DNA of 64,000 bases from NCBI GenBank assembly GCA_037189665.1, contig JBBCIV010000128.1:1-64000 (forward strand). Reading direction: 5' to 3'. Origin of the DNA: BPJO01 sp037189665 (GTDB lineage: Bacteria > Planctomycetota > Phycisphaerae > Tepidisphaerales > Tepidisphaeraceae). A program made the translations under genes and the position numbers. The notes beneath the pieces are model-generated. The model had not been told where the DNA came from. It made no database searches and worked only from the letters and a program-made list of their open reading frames with translations. Below, in pieces: positions 56,139-63,830 of this stretch (position 1 is its first letter; every line of letters starts with the position of its first letter).

Positions 56139-56837
56139 CTAGCGTCGGATACGACGCAGCGGGCCGCCCACGCGGACGTCGGTATCGAGGACTTCCTCGC
56201 CCTTCATCCCGCGGTAGATCCAGACCTTCACGCCGATCGTGCCGAAGGTGGTGTTGGCGACGGCATAGCCGTAGCCGACGTCCGCCTGCAGCGTGGTCAG
56301 CGGCACCGATCCGACGGTCGCCTTTTCCGACCGGGCGATTTCCGCCCCGCCGAGACGACCCGACACCTGGATGCGGATGCCCTTGGCGCCCGCGCTCATC
56401 GACGCCTCGAGGCGCTGCTTGAGCACGCGGCGGAAGCTGGCGCGCTTCTTCAACTGCTCGCCGACGGCTTCCGCCACCAGCTGCGGGTTGAGGTCGGGAT
56501 TCTTGATTTCGATCACCTTGATCGGCGCGATCTTGCGGCGGATCAGGTCTTCCAACTCTTCGCGGAGCTTATCCAGTTCGGCGCCCTTCGGCCCGATGAC
56601 CAGACCCGGACGGGCGGTCTTGAGCGTCACGGTCACCTCTTCACGGGTCCGCTCGACGAGGATGTCGGAGACGGCCGCGAACGGGGGACGGCGGTTCAGC
56701 TTGTTGTCGATGTGCTTGCGGACCTGAACGTCTTCGATCAGGAATTCGCCGTACGCCGACTTCGGGGCGAACCAGCGGCTGCGCCAGTCTTCGGTGATGC
56801 CGACGCGGAAACCAACAGGATTAACTTTCTGACCCAT
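56139..56837 (-). CDS. rpsC: Ribosomal protein uS3
   Basis: A 232-aa small-subunit protein with a KH domain. GQKVNPVGFRVGITEDWRSR at the start, LVIGPKGAELDKLREELEDL (KH loop) and VSGRLGGAEIARSEK near the C-terminal half. The length is normal. The TAG stop is in the array edge. Confidence 0.96.
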   Translation of the reverse strand: MGQKVNPVGFRVGITEDWRSRWFAPKSAYGEFLIEDVQVRKHIDNKLNRRPPFAAVSDILVERTREEVTVTLKTARPGLVIGPKGAELDKLREELEDLIRRKIAPIKVIEIKNPDLNPQLVAEAVGEQLKKRASFRRVLKQRLEASMSAGAKGIRIQVSGRLGGAEIARSEKATVGSVPLTTLQADVGYGYAVANTTFGTIGVKVWIYRGMKGEEVLDTDVRVGGPLRRIRR

Positions 56838-56855
56838 GTTCTTCTCGCTCGCTTG

Positions 56856-57197
56856 TTATGACTGCCGCTCGTCGACGCTCACGACCAGATGGCTGGTCCG
56901 CTTCATGATGTTGTACGCCTTGCCGCGGTCCTTCGGCTGGAACCGCTTGATCGTCGGGCCGGCATCGACGCGGGCCTCGCTGACGAACAGGGCGTTCTGG
57001 CCGGGAGCGGTCTCGCGTTCCTGGTAGTTCGCGACGGCGCTCTTGATGACCTTGGCGATGTAGACCGCCGCACGCTTCTTGGAGAACTGGAGCATGCCCA
57101 GCGCGTCGTCGACGTCGCGGCCGCGAACCAGATCCATCACCAGCCGCGCCTTACGCGGGGCGATGCGGGCGAAATTGTGTTTTGCTGTGTAAGCCAT
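56856..57197 (-). CDS. rplV: Ribosomal protein uL22
   Basis: A 113-aa tunnel protein. ARIAPRKARLVMDLVRGRDV, KSAVANYQE and RFQPKDRGKAYNIMKRTSHLVVSV are typical. The start is at MAYTAKHNFARIAPRK; the longer frame reads through repeat sequence. Confidence 0.95.
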   Translation of the reverse strand: MAYTAKHNFARIAPRKARLVMDLVRGRDVDDALGMLQFSKKRAAVYIAKVIKSAVANYQERETAPGQNALFVSEARVDAGPTIKRFQPKDRGKAYNIMKRTSHLVVSVDERQS

Positions 57198-57206
57198 TGG
57201 AAACTC

Positions 57207-57241
57207 AATTCTGAATTCTGAATTCTGAACTCTGAGATTCA
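57207..57241. repeat. Direct heptamer array between rpsS and rplV
   Basis: AATTCTG three times, then AACTCTG and AGATTCA, in exact 7-bp steps. AATTCTG contains the palindrome GAATTC, so neighbouring units can pair. Confidence 0.9.
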
Positions 57242-57248
57242 GCATTCA

Positions 57249-57524
57249 TCACTTGCCGTCCTTCTTGGCACCCGAGTGCCCGCGGAACGAGCGGGTCGGC
57301 GCGAACTCGCCCAGCTTGTGGCCGACCATGTCTTCGGTCACAAAAACGCGGATGAACTTGTTCCCGTTGTGAACTTCGAAGTTGTGGCCGACGAACTCCG
57401 GGATGATCGTGCAAGCACGAGCCCAGGTCTTCAGCACCTGCTTCGCCTTCCGCTCGTTCAGCGTGTTCACACGCACGAACAGCTTCTCGTCGACGTACGG
57501 GCCTTTTTTGCTGCTTCTGCTCAT
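57249..57524 (-). CDS. rpsS: Ribosomal protein uS19
   Basis: A 91-aa small-subunit head protein. MSRSSKKGPYVDEKLFVRVN and FVTEDMVGHKLGEFAPTRSFRGH are diagnostic and the length is standard. Confidence 0.96.
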   Translation of the reverse strand: MSRSSKKGPYVDEKLFVRVNTLNERKAKQVLKTWARACTIIPEFVGHNFEVHNGNKFIRVFVTEDMVGHKLGEFAPTRSFRGHSGAKKDGK

Positions 57525-57527
57525 AGT

Positions 57528-57555
57528 AGTTGCCAGTTGCTAGTTGCCAGTTGCC
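57528..57555. repeat. Direct heptamer array between rplB and rpsS
   Basis: AGTTGCC, AGTTGCT, AGTTGCC, AGTTGCC at 57528-57555, followed by the small palindrome AGGCAATGCCT. Four exact 7-bp steps. Confidence 0.9.
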
Positions 57556-57572
57556 AGGCAATGCCTCATCAC

Positions 57573-58439
57573 TTACACATTCACCGTTTGCGGACGCTGC
57601 TGGAACCGGCCGAACTTGCGGCGGCGGAGGATGAGCTTTTCGCTCGCCTTGCCGCTGCGGCGGGTGATGCCGCCCTTGGCGGGCACGCCCGTCTTGCTGA
57701 CCGGGTGACGGCCGCCGTTGGCGCGACCTTCACCACCGCCCATCGGGTGGTCGATCGGGTTCATCGCCTTGGCACGGGTGTGCGGGCGAATGCCACGGTG
57801 ACGGTTACGGCCGGCCTTGCCGATCGTGACGTTCATCCAGTCGCTGTTGCCGAGCACGCCGATCGTCGCGCGGCACTTGCTCTTCACCCGGCGGATTTCG
57901 CCGCTGGGCAGCGTGATGACGACGTAGTCGCCTTCCTTCGAGTTCAGCCGCGCCGCGAGGCCGGCCGAACGGACGAGCTTGCCGCCCTGCCCGGGGTTCA
58001 TCTCGACGTTGTGAATTTCAAGGCCGACCGGGATGTTCGCCAACGGCATCGCGTTGCCGATGTCCGGGGTGGCGTCCGGGCCGCTGACGACCTTCGCGCC
58101 GACAACCAAGCCGTTCGGGGCCAGGATGTAGGCCTTCTCGCCATCGGTGTACTCGATCAGGGCGATGAAGACGCTGCGGTTCGGATCGTATTCGATCGCC
58201 TTCACTTCGGCGACGACGCCGTCCTTCTGACGCTTGAAATCGATCAGGCGATACAACTGCTTGTTGCCGCCGCCGTGGTGCTTGGCGGTGATGACGCCGT
58301 GATGGTTGCGGCCGCTCGGGCGCTTCTGGCCGACGACCAGCGACTTCTCCGGCTTGAACTTCGTCAAGACCTTCTTGTAGTCGATGACCGAACCTTGACG
58401 ACGGCCGGCGGATGTCGGGTTGTATTTCTTGATTGCCAT
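57573..58439 (-). CDS. rplB: Ribosomal protein uL2
   Basis: A 288-aa protein needed for subunit joining. MAIKKYNPTSAGRRQGSVID at the start and the conserved HPMGGGEGRANGGRHPVSKTG near the end, with the His that sits by the peptidyl-transferase centre. The length is slightly above the usual 275. Confidence 0.97.
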   Translation of the reverse strand: MAIKKYNPTSAGRRQGSVIDYKKVLTKFKPEKSLVVGQKRPSGRNHHGVITAKHHGGGNKQLYRLIDFKRQKDGVVAEVKAIEYDPNRSVFIALIEYTDGEKAYILAPNGLVVGAKVVSGPDATPDIGNAMPLANIPVGLEIHNVEMNPGQGGKLVRSAGLAARLNSKEGDYVVITLPSGEIRRVKSKCRATIGVLGNSDWMNVTIGKAGRNRHRGIRPHTRAKAMNPIDHPMGGGEGRANGGRHPVSKTGVPAKGGITRRSGKASEKLILRRRKFGRFQQRPQTVNV

Positions 58440-58446
58440 CTTAACT

Positions 58447-58521
58447 CAGTTGCCAGTTGCCAGTTGTCAGTTGCCAGATAAATAAACCCGGCCGCTGACC
58501 ACTCACCGCTGACCACGCTCC
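58447..58521. repeat. Two heptamer arrays between rplW and rplB
   Basis: First array: CAGTTGC, CAGTTGC, CAGTTGT, CAGTTGC at 58447-58474. Second array: GCTGACC, ACTCACC, GCTGACC, ACGCTCC at 58494-58521. Both step exactly by 7 bp and the second reads as AGTGGTC-type units on the other strand. Confidence 0.87.
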
Positions 58522-58523
58522 AT

Positions 58524-58802
58524 TTAGAACAACTCGATCTTCGAATCCTCGGCCAGCTTCACGATGGCGCGCTTCACGCTCGTGCCGATCGCGTAGCCCG
58601 TCTTCGTCCGCCGGGCCTTGCCCTTGCGGGTCAGCGTGCGGACGTCGGCGACCTTTACCTTGTACAGTTCTTCGATCGCCCCCTTGATCGCGATCTTGTC
58701 CGCCTTCGGGTGAACGTGGAACGAATAGGTGTTCCGGGCGTTCGCCAGGCGGGTGGTCTTTTCCGTGATCAGGGGCTTGATGATGACTTTCGTAGATTCC
58801 AT
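58524..58802 (-). CDS. rplW: Ribosomal protein uL23
   Basis: A 92-aa exit-tunnel protein that docks trigger factor and SRP. VIIKPLITEKTTRLANARNT and YKVKVADVRTLTRKGKARRT are typical. The ATG at 58802 has GGGAG at 9-base spacing and is preferred to 58817. Confidence 0.94.
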   Translation of the reverse strand: MESTKVIIKPLITEKTTRLANARNTYSFHVHPKADKIAIKGAIEELYKVKVADVRTLTRKGKARRTKTGYAIGTSVKRAIVKLAEDSKIELF

Positions 58803-58821
58803 GGTGGTATCTCCCACTCGC

Positions 58822-59436
58822 TTACGCGAGCAGCGCCTCCAGGCCCGACTTGGTGATGAGCACCGTGCGGTTGCGAAGGATGTCCCAGGCGTTGAGCTGG
58901 GCGACGGTCGTCAGGCGGGTGCTGGCGATGTTGCGGCTGGCGCGGGCGACGGTGTCGGTCTTGCTGTCCAGCGCCACCAGAACGGTGCGCTCGATGCCCA
59001 GCTTGCTTAGCACGCCGGCGAACAGCTTGGTTTTCGGTTCGGAGAGGTTGAACTGATCGACAACCTTGAGCTGGTTGTCCTTGATCTTCGAGAGGATCGC
59101 GTTGTTGCGAGCGAGACGGCGGGCCTTCTTCGGGAGGTCGAGCGACCAGTCTTTCGGCCGCTTCTGCTTGGCGTGACCGCCGCCGACCTTAACCGGGTTG
59201 CGGATGCCGCCGGTACGGGCGTTGCCGGTGCCCTTTTGCTTGTACAACTTGCGGGTCGAACCGGCGACCTCGCCGCGGGCCTGCGTCTGAACGGTGCCCT
59301 GACGCTTGTTCGCGTGGTAGTACACCAGCGCCTGCTTCAGCAGCGGCGCGTTGATCTCGCCGCCGAGCTTCTGCTCGTCGACCGAGACGGTGCCGACCTG
59401 GGCACCTTCGATATTGAATACGGGGACTTCGATCAT
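58822..59436 (-). CDS. rplD: Ribosomal protein uL4
   Basis: A 204-aa protein. QTRARGEVAGSTRKLYKQKGTG-type motif (GEVAGSTRKLYKQKGTGNAR) and GGGHAKQKRPKDWSLDLPKK are clear. In enterobacteria L4 represses its own operon by attenuation; whether it does here is unknown. Confidence 0.96.
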   Translation of the reverse strand: MIEVPVFNIEGAQVGTVSVDEQKLGGEINAPLLKQALVYYHANKRQGTVQTQARGEVAGSTRKLYKQKGTGNARTGGIRNPVKVGGGHAKQKRPKDWSLDLPKKARRLARNNAILSKIKDNQLKVVDQFNLSEPKTKLFAGVLSKLGIERTVLVALDSKTDTVARASRNIASTRLTTVAQLNAWDILRNRTVLITKSGLEALLA

Positions 59437-59449
59437 GATGACGGTTACC

Positions 59450-59540
59450 AGTTCCTAGTTGCCAGTTGCCAGCCCTAAAACCGAGCCAGGGTCAGCCGCA
59501 TGTCCGCCTTTCGGCGACCGCAACTGACCACTGGCAACTA
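59450..59540. repeat. Heptamer array between rplC and rplD
   Basis: Left: AGTTCCT, AGTTGCC, AGTTGCC at 59450-59470. Right: on the minus strand AGTTGCC, AGTGGTC, AGTTGCG, starting in the rplC TAG stop (59538-59540). The two ends can pair over about 12 bases. Confidence 0.86.
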
Positions 59541-60203
59541 TCCAGCCTTCTTTTCTCTCGCCGTGACGCTCTTGCGGACGTACACCAGCGAGCCGTTAGC
59601 GCCCGGAAGCGGACCCTTGATCAGCAGGACGCCGTTTTCGGCATCGATGCGAACCAGCGGGTGATTGCGGGAGGTCACGCGTTCATCGCCCATGTGACCG
59701 GCCATCTTCAGGCCCTTTTTGGGCTTGCCGCTGTGACCACGGTTGGTCGCGAACGACGCGATCGAACCGCGTGAACGGTGCTTGCGTTCGGTGCCGTGCG
59801 AGGCGCACATGCCGCCGAAGTTGTGGCGCTTCATGACGCCGGCGAAGCCCTTGCCCTTGCTCACGCCGACGACGTCGACGTACTGCACGCCGTCGAACTC
59901 GCCGACGGTGACCTGATCGCCGAGCTTCTTGTCGCTCGGGTCCTTCAGGCGTACTTCGCGGTAGAATCGCTGGGGCTGGGCGCTCGCCTTGGCGGCGTGG
60001 CCGATGAGCGGGATCGTGCTGTACTTGCCTTTGATCGACTCGAAGCCGAGCTGAACGGCGTTATAGCCGTCCTTGCCGTCGGCGGTCTTCACCTGGGTGA
60101 CCACACACGGGCCAGCCTGAACGACGGTCACGGGCACAATTGCGCCCTTCTCGTCGTATACCCGGGTCATGCCGACCTTGCGGCCAAGAATTGCTGGTGT
60201 CAT
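59538..60203 (-). CDS. rplC: Ribosomal protein uL3
   Basis: A 221-aa protein of the peptidyl-transferase region. TPAILGRKVGMTRVYDEKGA at the start and VMKRHNFGGMCASHGTERKH with KKGLKMAGHMGDERVT are diagnostic. The start at MTPAILGRKVGM is chosen; longer frames are translated spacer. The stop lies in a heptamer array. Confidence 0.96.
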   Translation of the reverse strand: MTPAILGRKVGMTRVYDEKGAIVPVTVVQAGPCVVTQVKTADGKDGYNAVQLGFESIKGKYSTIPLIGHAAKASAQPQRFYREVRLKDPSDKKLGDQVTVGEFDGVQYVDVVGVSKGKGFAGVMKRHNFGGMCASHGTERKHRSRGSIASFATNRGHSGKPKKGLKMAGHMGDERVTSRNHPLVRIDAENGVLLIKGPLPGANGSLVYVRKSVTAREKKAG

Positions 60204-60343
60204 TCGCTTTCGAGCAGAGCAGGCCTGACACAACGCCAGGTCTGATACCCGTCCTGAAAAGGACAAAAAATCTCCCCCGGATCGCAACCCCGTCTTTCGA
60301 CGGCGTCTCGGGTTCTTGGATGAACCCTGCGTCCGGGCGAACT

Positions 60344-60372
60344 AAAAAGCCCCGGCGATTACTCGCTGGAGC
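60344..60372 (-). terminator. Terminator/attenuator-like hairpin between rpsJ and rplC
   Basis: On the minus strand a 9-bp stem (GCTCCAGCG with CGCCGGGGC, one G-U and one mismatch) around a 6-base loop is followed by TTTTTAG. It lies 17 bp after the rpsJ stop and about 140 bp before rplC. Most of 60204-60388 is otherwise featureless apart from small hairpins. Confidence 0.65.
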
Positions 60373-60388
60373 CTTACATGTACAAGAC

Positions 60389-60697
60389 TTACGCCTTGAT
60401 CTTCACAAACACGCCGGCCGGCACAACGAGGCGATTGAGGGCCTCAATGGTACGGGCATTGGCTTCGAAAATATCGATGATCCGCTTGTGCGTACGCATT
60501 TCGAACTGCTCGCGCGACTTCTTATCGATGTGCGGCGAACGCAGAACCGTGTAACGCTCCACGCGGGTCGGAAGAGGAACCGGACCGCAAACGCGTGCGT
60601 TGGTGCGCTTCGCGTTTTCCACGATCTCCTTGGCGGACTGGTCGAGAGCTCGGTTGTCGTAGGCTTCCAGACGAATACGAATGCGCTCACCAGTCAT
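60389..60697 (-). CDS. rpsJ: Ribosomal protein uS10
   Basis: A 102-aa small-subunit protein and NusB partner in antitermination. RIRIRLEAYDNRALDQSAKEIVENAKRT and GPVPLPTRVERYTVLRSPHI are diagnostic. It is the first gene of the cluster; tuf and fusA are not present upstream. The ATG at 60697 is preferred to the GTG one codon before. Confidence 0.96.
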   Translation of the reverse strand: MTGERIRIRLEAYDNRALDQSAKEIVENAKRTNARVCGPVPLPTRVERYTVLRSPHIDKKSREQFEMRTHKRIIDIFEANARTIEALNRLVVPAGVFVKIKA

Positions 60698-60830
60698 CAC
60701 TACACCTGTCCAATCTTCCGATTTTCACTTGTTTCCGAGCGTCCGGCACCTTCGATGTCCAGACGTTGTTCGGCCCCCTTCGTTCAGGGGAGTCGGGCAA
60801 TATAGCAAGTCGGGGTGGAACGTCAAGCCG

Positions 60831-61889
60831 TCATTCACCTTTACGATCCACCTCATTCCCGGACGCTGCCGCTCCCGCGTCAACACTCGAGATCGCCGTC
60901 GGGATGACGAGCTGTTTAACGAGGGCAACGGTGCGTTCCTTTAGACCGGCGAACTGAATCGCGGATTCGCTCGAAAACGCGACGTCCTTCCCCTCAAATG
61001 GGTCGGCCTTCTTTCCAGCAGCGGCGGGCCCATGATGACCGTGGCCCGAGCCGCCGGATATCGTCATCCGGTGCAGATCCTGGGCGCTGATGTTCAGGAA
61101 CATCCCGATCACGAGAACGCGTTCTTTGGATTCCAGCGCCCGCTCGATCGCGGGGATGGCCTTGGCCTGATAACGCTGTCCCACCCCGACGTTCGCCCAG
61201 TCAGCGTAAGCGATGCCGGTCTTTCCGCAAATCTGGCTGGCCGTCCGTCTCATCAGTTCATCGATCGCCGGCTGGTGAAGCGGATCGCCGTGCACCAGGA
61301 GGACGACGGCCTCCTTCTCGGGCTGTTTCGACAGCTTTTGTGCCTGTTCGAGCGCGAACTGGGGCAGGATGTCTCCCTCGGAGAGGGTCGGCCCGATGAC
61401 GAGCGGCACTTTCAGCCCGGCCAGCTTCCCGCCTTCTTCACGGATGGTCTTGAGGGCCGCGGGCGACGACCGCACGCCCAGCACGGTCGGCAGGTCGTCT
61501 TCAGAATGGGCGGACGGCGCGATGAACAGCGGAAGCACGACGATCCGCGTGCAGCCGGCCGCCTGGAGGTCGTCGATCGCGGACGGGAGGTCCGGCTGGG
61601 CGAATTCCAGCAGCGCGGTGCGGCTCTCGCCCACCAGCCCGGCGGACTTGGCGGCGTCGCCGACCGAGGCGCCGAACTGCATAACCGGTTCATTCCACGC
61701 GGTATCCGGCGATCCGTGCGCCGCGAGCAATAGCCCCACCTTCTCCTCCCCCGCCACCGACGACGATGCGATCCCCGCGATGCAGGTCATTCCCACCAAT
61801 GCCGCAAGCGACCGCCGCACCCAATGGCCGGTTCGAAAAGACGTGTTGCACTGACCTATTACCAACGATGACAAAATGCCGCTTACCAT
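60831..61889 (-). CDS. Exported CbiX-like chelatase
   Basis: A 352-aa protein with a signal peptide (WVRRSLAALVGMTCIAGIASSSVA) and two CbiX-type halves. KVGLLLAAHGSPDTAWNEP has the chelatase His; the second half has VVLLVHGDPLHQPAIDELM. A His-rich GSGHGHHGPAAAG segment near residue 285 may bind metal. CbiX inserts Co or Fe into tetrapyrroles in the cytoplasm, so export suggests another role. AAAGGG lies about 10 bases upstream of the start, and a Fur-like box lies about 75 bp upstream. Confidence 0.85.
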   Translation of the reverse strand: MVSGILSSLVIGQCNTSFRTGHWVRRSLAALVGMTCIAGIASSSVAGEEKVGLLLAAHGSPDTAWNEPVMQFGASVGDAAKSAGLVGESRTALLEFAQPDLPSAIDDLQAAGCTRIVVLPLFIAPSAHSEDDLPTVLGVRSSPAALKTIREEGGKLAGLKVPLVIGPTLSEGDILPQFALEQAQKLSKQPEKEAVVLLVHGDPLHQPAIDELMRRTASQICGKTGIAYADWANVGVGQRYQAKAIPAIERALESKERVLVIGMFLNISAQDLHRMTISGGSGHGHHGPAAAGKKADPFEGKDVAFSSESAIQFAGLKERTVALVKQLVIPTAISSVDAGAAASGNEVDRKGE

Positions 61890-61964
61890 GACTGTAAAAC
61901 CCTTTCGATAAATCGCTTATGCAAGAGTCAACAAACCGACCTGGTTCGTTGATGGGCAATTTAT

Positions 61965-61979
61965 TGAGAATGAGTCTCA
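61965..61979. promoter_or_regulatory. Putative Fur-type operator
   Basis: TGAGAATGAGTCTCA is nearly symmetric around its central G (TGAGAAT against TGAGACT on the other strand) and matches the 7-1-7 Fur box pattern. It lies 75 bp upstream of the CbiX-like gene, and an alike sequence precedes the PepSY gene. Confidence 0.6.
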
Positions 61980-62049
61980 CACTCAACAATCAAAAGACTT
62001 TTTAGTCATCTTTTTACTGTCGCTTTGTGCCGCAGTTCACATGGGGGTG

Positions 62050-62967
62050 TTATGGCGAGACGTAATTCGGATCGCCCTTTTCCGCCGCAGGATTGCTCCA
62101 GCGGGTCATGTCGCGCATGTCGTCGAGGCTGAGCAACTCCGCGTGCCCGTCCAATAGCGCGACGGCCACCTTCTTATTGCAACGCGGATGGACGTAGCCC
62201 CAGTCCGCGGGGCTGGCGGAGTCATGATAACTGGCGGTGCTCCAGCGAACCGGCGCGTTCCATCGATGGCCGGCCGCGTCGTAGGACTGGTAGATCGGCG
62301 GCTTGAGATACCAGTGGCCGTGCACGAAGTCTCCGCCGTCGGCGCTGAGCGAACCATAGGCGTCCGAAGGCGAGGTTCCCCCCGGCGAGCGGGCGGAGGC
62401 GAACACGATCCGCCGGGTCGCCTCCCGCACCTTCGTGATGCGCGAGCACCATCCCTCGGCGTTGGTCTGACCGTTCGTCCCTCCCGGCCCGGTGAACTCG
62501 CCGCCGAGGTGATACATGTTCAGACCGAAACTGGGGAACAGCGACGCGATGTAGTTCCACATATCCGTGTTCTCGGCGTTGGGGCTGAGCAGCTGCCTTG
62601 CGCGCTCATCGATGTAGAGCGCCTTGATCATCCGATACCGGTCGTGCGCCAGCAGATGCCACGGCCATCGCGTGTCTGCCTGAAACGCTACCGGACGCCC
62701 GTAGTTGTCGTGAACCTTCCCGTACAGCGGCGAGTGCCCCACGAGCAGCGCGCCGCGATGATCGGCGCTGTATCGAAGATAGGCGATCATCGCCTGGCGG
62801 ATGTCGGACATCTCCTTCGTCGCGCGCGCCTGCCGCCGCACGACGCCGATCGTCGGCAGCAGGATCGAGATGAGGATGCCGATGATGCCGATCACCACCA
62901 GCAGTTCGACCAACGTGAACGCCGGGCGTCGAAGCGGTCCCCGCCGAGCGTCGGATGCGTTGTTCAT
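62050..62967 (-). CDS. Type II pseudopilin-like protein (planctomycete type)
   Basis: A 305-aa exported protein with a prepilin signal: RRGPLRRPA then FTLVELLVVIGIIGILISILLP, cleaved before the Phe. The middle differs from the first pseudopilin, but the C-terminal KVAVALLDGHAELLSLDDMRDM keeps the LDGHAE signature. GGGAG at 8-base spacing supports the start at 62967. It is 80 bp downstream of the PEP-CTERM gene and may share its transcript. Confidence 0.92.
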   Translation of the reverse strand: MNNASDARRGPLRRPAFTLVELLVVIGIIGILISILLPTIGVVRRQARATKEMSDIRQAMIAYLRYSADHRGALLVGHSPLYGKVHDNYGRPVAFQADTRWPWHLLAHDRYRMIKALYIDERARQLLSPNAENTDMWNYIASLFPSFGLNMYHLGGEFTGPGGTNGQTNAEGWCSRITKVREATRRIVFASARSPGGTSPSDAYGSLSADGGDFVHGHWYLKPPIYQSYDAAGHRWNAPVRWSTASYHDSASPADWGYVHPRCNKKVAVALLDGHAELLSLDDMRDMTRWSNPAAEKGDPNYVSP

Positions 62968-63047
62968 GTGATGCTCCCGTGTGTGCGATAAAGCCCGCCG
63001 CATCCCTTCCGGAATGCGGCGGGCGGAACCTGCCGATCACAAAAGGA

Positions 63048-63830
63048 TCAGCGACGGCGACGGCGGCGAAGTGCCATCAATCCCGTGGCGGCGAGCATGC
63101 CGATCGTGGCCGGCTCTGGAACCGCGGTGAACGTGTCCGACTGATCCAGGCGCAGCGAGTAAAGCTGCGCGTGCTGCACGCCGGTGAACGACACGCTGAA
63201 CGACGTGATCGGGTCGGAGATGTCCGACAGGTCCCACTGCAGCAGGCGAGTGTTGATGTAGACCGCCTCGTCACCCGTGGGCATGGCGACGGTGCCGTTA
63301 TAAAAACGCTCGATGAACAAAGAGGTGGCGGGCCTGAGCTGCTGGCTGCCGCCGTTGTAGTTCAGCACCGGCAAAACGCTGTCCGGATCGCCCGCGTCGG
63401 GCTGGTACAGATCGTACGTCCAGGCCTCGCCGATCTGGAGCTGGAACACGACGTTCGCCAACCCCTCGACCGGCGTGCTGTCGGTGACCGCCAGCGTCCC
63501 GCCGTTGTTGTTGACGGCGCCGGAGAAGCCGCCGTAGTAGATCGACCCGCTCGCCGGGTACGGGCCACCGCCGGTTCCGTTGGACACCTTGATCAACTGG
63601 GCGTCGCCGCCGATGTTGGATTCGATCGGGTTCGGCCAGGCGCCCGTGCCCGGAAAGCCCGGGAAGCCCGTGACAGGCGGATTCGTCAGGGCGGTGAAGA
63701 CGTCGTTCTGCGTCGTGCCCGACAGGTTCGGCTCGACCAATGCCTCGCCGACGACGAACGTCTGCGACAACGACGTCGCGGACATCGCGGCGCCCAGGAC
63801 AACCACATACAAAGGATTTGCAAATCTCAT
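63048..63830 (-). CDS. PEP-CTERM exported protein
   Basis: A 260-aa protein with a signal peptide (MRFANPLYVVVLGAAMSATSLS) and a C-terminal PEP-CTERM signal: VPEPATIGMLAATGLMALRRRRRR, for processing by exosortase and surface or matrix attachment. The mature part is beta-rich, Gly/Pro-rich, with no catalytic motif (VTGFPGFPGTGAWPNPIESN). The upstream 63831-64000 segment holds GC-rich inverted repeats but no certain promoter. Confidence 0.92.
   Translation of the reverse strand: MRFANPLYVVVLGAAMSATSLSQTFVVGEALVEPNLSGTTQNDVFTALTNPPVTGFPGFPGTGAWPNPIESNIGGDAQLIKVSNGTGGGPYPASGSIYYGGFSGAVNNNGGTLAVTDSTPVEGLANVVFQLQIGEAWTYDLYQPDAGDPDSVLPVLNYNGGSQQLRPATSLFIERFYNGTVAMPTGDEAVYINTRLLQWDLSDISDPITSFSVSFTGVQHAQLYSLRLDQSDTFTAVPEPATIGMLAATGLMALRRRRRR

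Noticed and set aside
48318..59540. Repeat arrays as possible CRISPR
   Set aside because: Units are 7 bp with no spacers, and no cas genes are present.
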